Assembly: GCA_019117485.1 (NCBI GenBank)
Contig: DWZQ01000013.1
Span: 1 to 43,660 of the forward strand
DNA length: 43,660 nt
Reading direction: 5' to 3'
Source of the DNA: Candidatus Agathobaculum intestinipullorum
GTDB taxonomy: Bacteria; Bacillota; Clostridia; Oscillospirales; Butyricicoccaceae
This document shows, in pieces, positions 39,201-43,660 of the stretch. Below the pieces are notes generated by a model, which ran no database searches, had not been told where the DNA came from, and saw nothing but the letters and a program-made list of their open reading frames with translations. A program made the position numbers and the translations under genes. How positions within the stretch are numbered: position 1 is the stretch's first letter; each line of letters begins with the position of its first letter.

Positions 39201-40515
39201 GGAGACACCTGCTGATCAGATTACCACCGTAATTGATGCTTACTGTGGAATCGCCAATACTGCTAACAGTAACAAGGACACAGAGAGCGCTCTTGCAGAC
39301 CAGATTGGTTCCCTTGTCCATGACAATGCCGCCATCACGCGGGACATGGAAAGTCTCCTGACCGATGAGATGTGTCGCAAGGGTATGCTGGCGTATATTG
39401 ATGCTTATCAGGGCGGTGCTCTCCGTCAGCTGGCAAATGAAATTGGCGATGGTGGAGCCTATCTTGACCAGGTAAAACTGAAGTTTAACGCGGATGCCGC
39501 GAACTGGGTATGGAGCTCTGTTACTGCGGACGAGAAAATTTCGGATGTCATTTTGGAGTATCGCATCATTGCCGAAAGCAATAAGAGCCTTCCAAAATGC
39601 ACCAACCTTCGGGATATGGTATTGGAATGGAATAAACGCTCCAACAACATCCGCATGCCGTATGATGTCCTGCGCAAATATACCGGAGACTTGAGCCAGC
39701 TTTTAGTCCATCTTTATTACATGAAGCAGAGCGGCCAACTGCAGGAACAGTATAAGCAACAATTTTATAATGCGCTGATAACGCAACGTGAGGCATTTGA
39801 GCACTTCTATAAAGACCAGTTGCCGTATTTTAAACAGGTTGCGGGCACGTTTGTAGAAGAACTGGATGAGCAGGATGTTGCCGGATTCTGCAATACTCTT
39901 CCTGCTGGTCAGTTTACCAAGTCCAGCACGGAGTATTATCAATACATTGAGAATGCTGTAAGCAACTACAAAAAGAGCATTCGGAGGACTCAGCTGAAGA
40001 ACCTCTGGCTGGAGAAAACCGGAACAAAAGACCCCTCCGATTGGTCTGACCGATATGATACACCGATTCTTTGTATGTTCGATGACACAGAGCGCGGAGA
40101 GGCAAGAACTATCTTTGCCACCATCCTTGCATATGCTGCTTCGGATGCAGATATTACCAAGGCCATCAATTATCTTGAGGCGGCTACGTTCTATGATCGT
40201 TTGAATGACCCGCTGGAGCGAGATCGCTGCTTCATGGAGCGTGTTGTCGGCGATTACGCCGTTATGCTGAAGGATGCGGATTCTATTCGGAAGAGCCTAA
40301 TTGGAAGTATCCCGGACAAGGCGTATAATTGGATAGATAATTCTGCAGTGAAGAATCGGCTGAAAGTACTGGCAGAAAAGCAATACAAACTCAGCGGTTG
40401 TGAGCGTGCACAGGCTGTTATCGATAAGATGGATGCTACTGAACTGCGTCGCTATTTGAATGAGCTCATTGCTGATAATCTTACGGTGGGGATGGAAATT
40501 CTGAAGAATGAATAA
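36292..40515 (+). CDS. brxC: BrxC/PglY-family BREX ATPase
   Basis: The protein has 1407 residues, with AGGAGG before ATG 36292. It has a large P-loop ATPase core: Walker A GAYGTGKS (64-71) and Walker B ILFVWDEF (D255, E256), a sensor-like FYFLIVTHESS, then a long, mostly helical C-terminal region. Length and opening match BrxC/PglY, the AAA+-like motor found in all BREX types and needed for defence and DNA modification. It starts 19 bases after brxP and ends 11 bases before pglZ. Part of the N-terminal third is more GC-rich than the flanking genes, suggesting recombination between alleles. Confidence 0.92.
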   Translation: MSKKTYKDYFNIDPKYYAAVTADLIRSGEVKWTSFYPHETFVKLLEKTHIMLSGKDSRSLWVEGAYGTGKSHAALTVKSMLEASDDEIRAYFKDYGLRDDLCQQLITDKSNGRLITIHRIGSASIRSDQDLILALQDSIAAALQEHGITNRGEASLKESALRWLEDKEANRVYFDSLIQEDKYMWDFGGKHVNEVISVLKNSEDEAAVSKMMRNILKVAEDNGITALRLDIPAMCDWIKSIIDENDISAILFVWDEFTEYFQNNQNALTGFQTLAEISESHPFYFLIVTHESSSLIQDKDMRKKILNRFVGDVTVRIEMPENMAFRLMAQAMKTTDDPVLLPEWTKYKGDLNEGLTSVRNTIIASAKKHSTMGQKTVISDTELQSIVPIHPYAALLLKHMSVAFNSNARSMFDFIISNDMSDAKGFKWFINEYGPEESINLLTIDMLWDFFTGKDQNGLNDDVRVILDSFGLLKKGILTPDQERVFKTVLLLEAISLRVGNVELLRPNEQNIDLAFVGTDWSKGKARNIAAGLCQQGLLFEKPVGNGLKEYTVANRDGDIGKINKLKADIRNSTKTQDLIVSADLMSAVQLPVAIRPRFVMEGAASSNLTPVSSKLSGQSKPNRFKTVVAFALNDTEAATIRNAILKAIVQPSNELFYIECLTPMGDDLLSQYVENMAYSKNYAQNDRQRAMGFETQAKKCLTEWKQRISAGAFILYTPEHKSGTRVANLAALQEALQKLNHQIYFCGLEQFNLIDNMFVKGPLAQGAECGITEELKSTFKSSNVKTSLATALKGAWKVERYWEDPTKKSLPIVRIKQEVEKVIKAGFEKASGRISILSIYEALEEAPYGFMPSNATAFVMGFVLKEYATADYFWSNGPFSESMTQGKMKQMIANAINQKFSPSSKYKEEYIVAMSASQRCFLQCTSAAFHIPMSQCGSIESARDQIRIKMKGLTFPIWCLKYILNTVQLETPADQITTVIDAYCGIANTANSNKDTESALADQIGSLVHDNAAITRDMESLLTDEMCRKGMLAYIDAYQGGALRQLANEIGDGGAYLDQVKLKFNADAANWVWSSVTADEKISDVILEYRIIAESNKSLPKCTNLRDMVLEWNKRSNNIRMPYDVLRKYTGDLSQLLVHLYYMKQSGQLQEQYKQQFYNALITQREAFEHFYKDQLPYFKQVAGTFVEELDEQDVAGFCNTLPAGQFTKSSTEYYQYIENAVSNYKKSIRRTQLKNLWLEKTGTKDPSDWSDRYDTPILCMFDDTERGEARTIFATILAYAASDADITKAINYLEAATFYDRLNDPLERDRCFMERVVGDYAVMLKDADSIRKSLIGSIPDKAYNWIDNSAVKNRLKVLAEKQYKLSGCERAQAVIDKMDATELRRYLNELIADNLTVGMEILKNE

Positions 40516-40526
40516 GGAGGGCATTT

Positions 40527-42866
40527 ATGCGTTGCATTAACACAAGTGAATGTTTCGAGCAAATGAGTGCCTATTTTGACGGAAAAAAGACTGGCTATTT
40601 CTTGTTGGTGAATACGGAGAATTACGATGTTTATCAGGAAATACTCCAACGCCTTGAGGCCGATAGCTGCAAGAGATGTGTTTATATTTCCCAAAATTGC
40701 CTGCCCAACGGTCTGCCTGATGTCGATGCAGCCGTCTCTATTGCAAGCGGTAGTGGAAACTATGCCTTAGTTGGGCTATCGCAGGCTCAGATGCTTCGCA
40801 GCGATAGTGCGTTGGCCGCAAAGCTGGATGAGGTTCTTAGTTACCCTATCAGCGGATATGGCATTGTTCTTCTTGATCATTGTGAACAGACGCTTCAGAA
40901 ATTTATAAATCGTGATATCCGGTTGAAAAAAAGAGTCCTTTTGGTTGACGGAGAGGTTTCGCCGTTGCCACAGATAAAGTTTGCGAAAACTGAAGAAGAG
41001 TGCATTGGATTTAGGCCACTTTCTGATATTCCGAGACTTCTCTCCTATCTTGAAAGATTGACGGATATGCAGCGTCAGAATCACCCTGCTGTGACGGCAC
41101 TTTGCTCGTTTCCTGTTGATATGTTCCGAAACGCTGCTTATTCCGTTACTGCATCTGAAGGCATTTATGAGGCGTTGACCACAAAATATTCAGACATTGC
41201 AGGAGCGACGGAAAAAGCATACGGAACAGATGTGCAGTGGAGCTGGCTTGCTTCTAAAATGTCTGGCAAGAGCAGCTTTTCCGCGTTGGTTTGTGATGAA
41301 TTTGGCGCTACAGCAAATCTGTCGGCGCATCTATCAGATGTTTGGGGATCCGCCGATAAGAAGATGCAGTGGCTCTTGTGGCTGTCATTGAAGTCCTTCG
41401 GCGAGGCCAATAACCACTATCTGACGTTGATACTTGAAAATTGTGATCATGTTGATTCTTTTGAGATGCATGCATATCTAGACTTTGCAGATGTAGATAT
41501 TTCGCATCCGGAGTTTGAGCGGTATTATACAGAGCGAAAGAGGCTGTTGGAGCAGTTGCCGGAGAATCTGTCGCTTATTAAAAAATATTGTGATAAACTG
41601 GGCCGTCACCAAAAGGACGAGGTGTTCTATCTGACCGACAGCAGCGCACAAGAAAAGTACGAATTTGTACGGTGCCTCAGCCTTTATGATTTCACACCGG
41701 AAGAAATTTTTCGTGCAACACGCAGTATGTCTAAATCTCTACACTTATATATGCAGGATTTCGTCTTTGATGCCGTGAACACTAAGTTGCCGGAATCCGA
41801 CAGTAGATTCCGGGGTGATTTGACTACATATTTCCGGGATTACAAACTTCAAAAGCTTACAAATCGTATCTTTCCGGAGTTTCTGAAAAGGGTCAATGCT
41901 TACGCCCAATCACCTCGGCCGAATAATAAATTGCAGCCGAGGAGCAGCATTATTTCCCACATGGATAAGAAGAAGGTACAATGCTTCTTTTTCGATGCAC
42001 TTGGCGTGGAGTACCTTGCTTTTATTATGGCAAAGTGCGAGGAATATGGCTTGGTATCAGAAGTAGCCATAGGCCATTGCGAGCTGCCTTCCATCACAGT
42101 TAAAAACAAAGAGTTTTTGCAGCATTTTGCGGACGGAGACTGGAGAAAAATCGATGACCTTGACGAGATAAAGCATCACAGCCAGGTTTACGATTATCGG
42201 AAATGTGAGTACCCGCTCCATTTATTTGAGGAACTGGATGTAATCGATGAACAACTACGGATGATTCAGTCCATGCTTGTGCAAGGCACGCTGGAGAAAG
42301 CGTTGATTGTAGCCGACCACGGTGCCAGCAGATTGGCAGTGCGTTATGGTCATGAGTTGAATTCTAGCATTGAGCTAGAGGAATCTGGTGAACACAGCGG
42401 ACGATGCTGTCCGGCTGCAGAAGATCCGAATCTGTCGTTTGTTGCTTATGAAGATGGATTTGCTGTTCTTGCAAACTATGAGCGTTTTAAGGGTGGCCGT
42501 CGGGCAAATGTAGAAGTACACGGTGGGGCTTCCCTTGAGGAAGTGGTGGTGCCCATCATCACCCTGACAAAGCGTCCGGACAATATTGAACTTTGCTTTG
42601 TTAATCCTGTCATTACACTAAAGCCGCGTGTTACTCCAGAATTGGTGCTTTATTCCAATATTCCGCTCAGCAAGCCTCGACTGCTCATTGATAACGATTT
42701 CTATGACGGTGAATTTGTAGCGGATAAGAAACATGCAAGATTTGAAATTTCGAAGATTAAGAGGAAAGGCAATTACTCTGCGGAGGTTTATGATGGCGAG
42801 AAAAATATGTCGGTGAAGCTGGAGTTTAAAGTGCAAAAGCAGACCCGCGAAGTAGATTTGTTCTAA
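40527..42866 (+). CDS. pglZ: PglZ, BREX alkaline phosphatase-like protein
   Basis: The protein has 779 residues, with AAGGAGG before ATG 40527. The C-terminal half has the alkaline-phosphatase-superfamily metal sites: FFFDALGVEYL (D490), IVADHGASR (D597, H598) and VEVHGGASLEEVVVP (H665). The N-terminal 450 residues are the variable helical part typical of PglZ. PglZ is the universal BREX protein; its phosphatase-like or nuclease-like role is still debated. It is tightly spaced between brxC and brxL. The family assignment is secure from the three metal motifs and the neighbourhood. Confidence 0.93.
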   Translation: MRCINTSECFEQMSAYFDGKKTGYFLLVNTENYDVYQEILQRLEADSCKRCVYISQNCLPNGLPDVDAAVSIASGSGNYALVGLSQAQMLRSDSALAAKLDEVLSYPISGYGIVLLDHCEQTLQKFINRDIRLKKRVLLVDGEVSPLPQIKFAKTEEECIGFRPLSDIPRLLSYLERLTDMQRQNHPAVTALCSFPVDMFRNAAYSVTASEGIYEALTTKYSDIAGATEKAYGTDVQWSWLASKMSGKSSFSALVCDEFGATANLSAHLSDVWGSADKKMQWLLWLSLKSFGEANNHYLTLILENCDHVDSFEMHAYLDFADVDISHPEFERYYTERKRLLEQLPENLSLIKKYCDKLGRHQKDEVFYLTDSSAQEKYEFVRCLSLYDFTPEEIFRATRSMSKSLHLYMQDFVFDAVNTKLPESDSRFRGDLTTYFRDYKLQKLTNRIFPEFLKRVNAYAQSPRPNNKLQPRSSIISHMDKKKVQCFFFDALGVEYLAFIMAKCEEYGLVSEVAIGHCELPSITVKNKEFLQHFADGDWRKIDDLDEIKHHSQVYDYRKCEYPLHLFEELDVIDEQLRMIQSMLVQGTLEKALIVADHGASRLAVRYGHELNSSIELEESGEHSGRCCPAAEDPNLSFVAYEDGFAVLANYERFKGGRRANVEVHGGASLEEVVVPIITLTKRPDNIELCFVNPVITLKPRVTPELVLYSNIPLSKPRLLIDNDFYDGEFVADKKHARFEISKIKRKGNYSAEVYDGEKNMSVKLEFKVQKQTREVDLF

Positions 42867-42881
42867 TCGGAGGAGGCAAAT

Positions 42882-43660
42882 ATGAGCGAGTTACAGTCTG
42901 CCGATATGGTGGAAAAGTTAAAGGACAACTTTGATGAGATGGTTGTCTATAAAGACCTGAAGAAGAGCAATTTTATTACCTCCTTCAAGATGCCATCATT
43001 CATGCGGGATTGGGTGTTAAAGCGCTTTCAGGATGACCATGGCGAAATTGATTTTGATGGGGCTACAGCTTTTATTCGTGAGTTTATTCCGAAAAAAGAG
43101 GACTGGAAATCTATCAAGAACCGTATTGTCAACTATCAAGAGCAGATGAAATTTTTGGCCAAGATATCGGTTGATATTGATATCAAGACGCAGGGTCTGT
43201 CTTTCTCGCTTCCTGATTTTGGTCTGACCACTAAAGATACTGTGATTCCGAGAGATGTTTGGGAAAATTGCAGCGCAGCATTGTTGAAGGCTGAAGAGAA
43301 TTGGGGAATCGTAGAACTTGGATATCAGTTCCCGGAGAGCGACAGGGATGCCGGAAAAATTAAGTTGGTGAGTTTCCAAGATTTCTGTCCGTATATTATC
43401 GACTTGGATGAGTACAAGTATGCCCGTGAATCTTTCACCCTTGATGAGTGGATTGACATTATTCTTGGCGCCATCGATTATAATGCAGCTGGCTACGAAT
43501 CCCGTCAGCAGAAGCTGGCCATGATTACGAGATTGCTTCCTTTTGTAGAGAAGCGACTGAATTTGATTGAACTAGCCCCCAAAGGTACCGGCAAGTCCTA
43601 TCTGTTCGGATCGGTCAGCCGTTATGGTTGGCTTTCTTCTGGCGGCACTATGTCCAGAGC
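42882..43660 (+). CDS. brxL: BrxL, BREX Lon-like AAA+ protein (partial, cut by the window end)
   Basis: ATG 42882 follows GGAGGAGG and the frame stays open for 259 codons to the window edge. The N-terminus begins MSELQSADMVEKLKDNFDEM, and near the end stands the Walker A IELAPKGTGKSYLF (P-loop 235-239, GTGKS), followed by SVSRYGWLSSGG as in BrxL. Full-length BrxL has about 680 residues, with an AAA+ domain and a Lon-like C-terminal domain; both lie largely outside this window. In type 4 and type 1 BREX it is the DNA-binding hexameric effector. The identity is firm. Confidence 0.92.
   Translation, partial: MSELQSADMVEKLKDNFDEMVVYKDLKKSNFITSFKMPSFMRDWVLKRFQDDHGEIDFDGATAFIREFIPKKEDWKSIKNRIVNYQEQMKFLAKISVDIDIKTQGLSFSLPDFGLTTKDTVIPRDVWENCSAALLKAEENWGIVELGYQFPESDRDAGKIKLVSFQDFCPYIIDLDEYKYARESFTLDEWIDIILGAIDYNAAGYESRQQKLAMITRLLPFVEKRLNLIELAPKGTGKSYLFGSVSRYGWLSSGGTMSR

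Larger units (their letters stand above)
30145..43660. mobile_element. Genomic island carrying a type 4 BREX system, open at the right edge
   Basis: From the rlmCD attachment region onward, the DNA is clearly more AT-rich than the preceding 25 kb and encodes only a regulator and defence proteins in one direction. No integrase is visible before the window ends. The island interpretation rests on composition, the known rumA target and cargo type. Confidence 0.6.

Overview
The window looks like chromosomal DNA of a GC-rich, spore-forming gut Firmicute, probably an Oscillospiraceae/Butyricicoccaceae-type clostridium. The evidence is strong AGGAGG ribosome binding sites, TTGNNN-17-TANNNT promoters, a YaaH/SleL-type spore enzyme, a clostridial purine operon with a split PurH, an archaeal-type AspRS and a DUF3793-flavodoxin pair. 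The genus is inference.

Positions 1-5093 are read as the right end of a prophage. They hold two small lysis/holin-like membrane proteins, a self-contained convergent cassette that looks like a type I toxin-antitoxin, an endolysin that fuses a glycosidase-like domain to an amidase and one SLH-like repeat, and an AT-rich cargo gene for a SIR2-TPR protein with its own promoter and terminator. The junction falls inside a LysM-GH18 spore glycosidase gene on the minus strand, which stops abruptly at codon 281.

Positions 5094-14487 are host DNA. They hold a FeoB-associated Cys-rich membrane peptide, a probably iron-regulated operon (a 47-codon ORF, DUF3793, flavodoxin), archaeal-type aspartyl-tRNA synthetase, a Wzx/MATE-like flippase and, divergently, a glycosyltransferase-CsaB fusion followed by a second glycosyltransferase (cell-wall polymer assembly and pyruvylation). 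Two gene-free stretches (about 6.3-6.66 kb and 15.27-15.59 kb) are packed with palindromes of one modular repeat family.

Positions 14547-25298 hold the de novo purine operon: a small ORF and hairpin leader, purE, purC, purF, a purF paralogue lacking the catalytic cysteine, purM, purN, a PurO-type IMP cyclohydrolase, a stand-alone AICAR transformylase, an unknown membrane protein, purD and an unknown YbjN-like protein. Then come glgB (minus strand), an ECF sigma factor with its membrane partner, and a 23S rRNA uracil methyltransferase (RlmCD/RumA).

The RlmCD gene carries a roughly 93-residue C-terminal extension of the kind left by integrative elements at the 3' end of rumA. Base composition drops from there on. 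The island beyond it (about 30.14 kb to the window edge) encodes a small HTH regulator, a 988-residue protein of unknown function, and BrxP, BrxC, PglZ and BrxL: a type 4 BREX phage-defence operon. BrxL is cut by the window end. The least explained items are the 988-residue protein, the convergent toxin-like cassette, the SIR2-TPR cargo, the palindrome family and the cysteine-less PurF paralogue.
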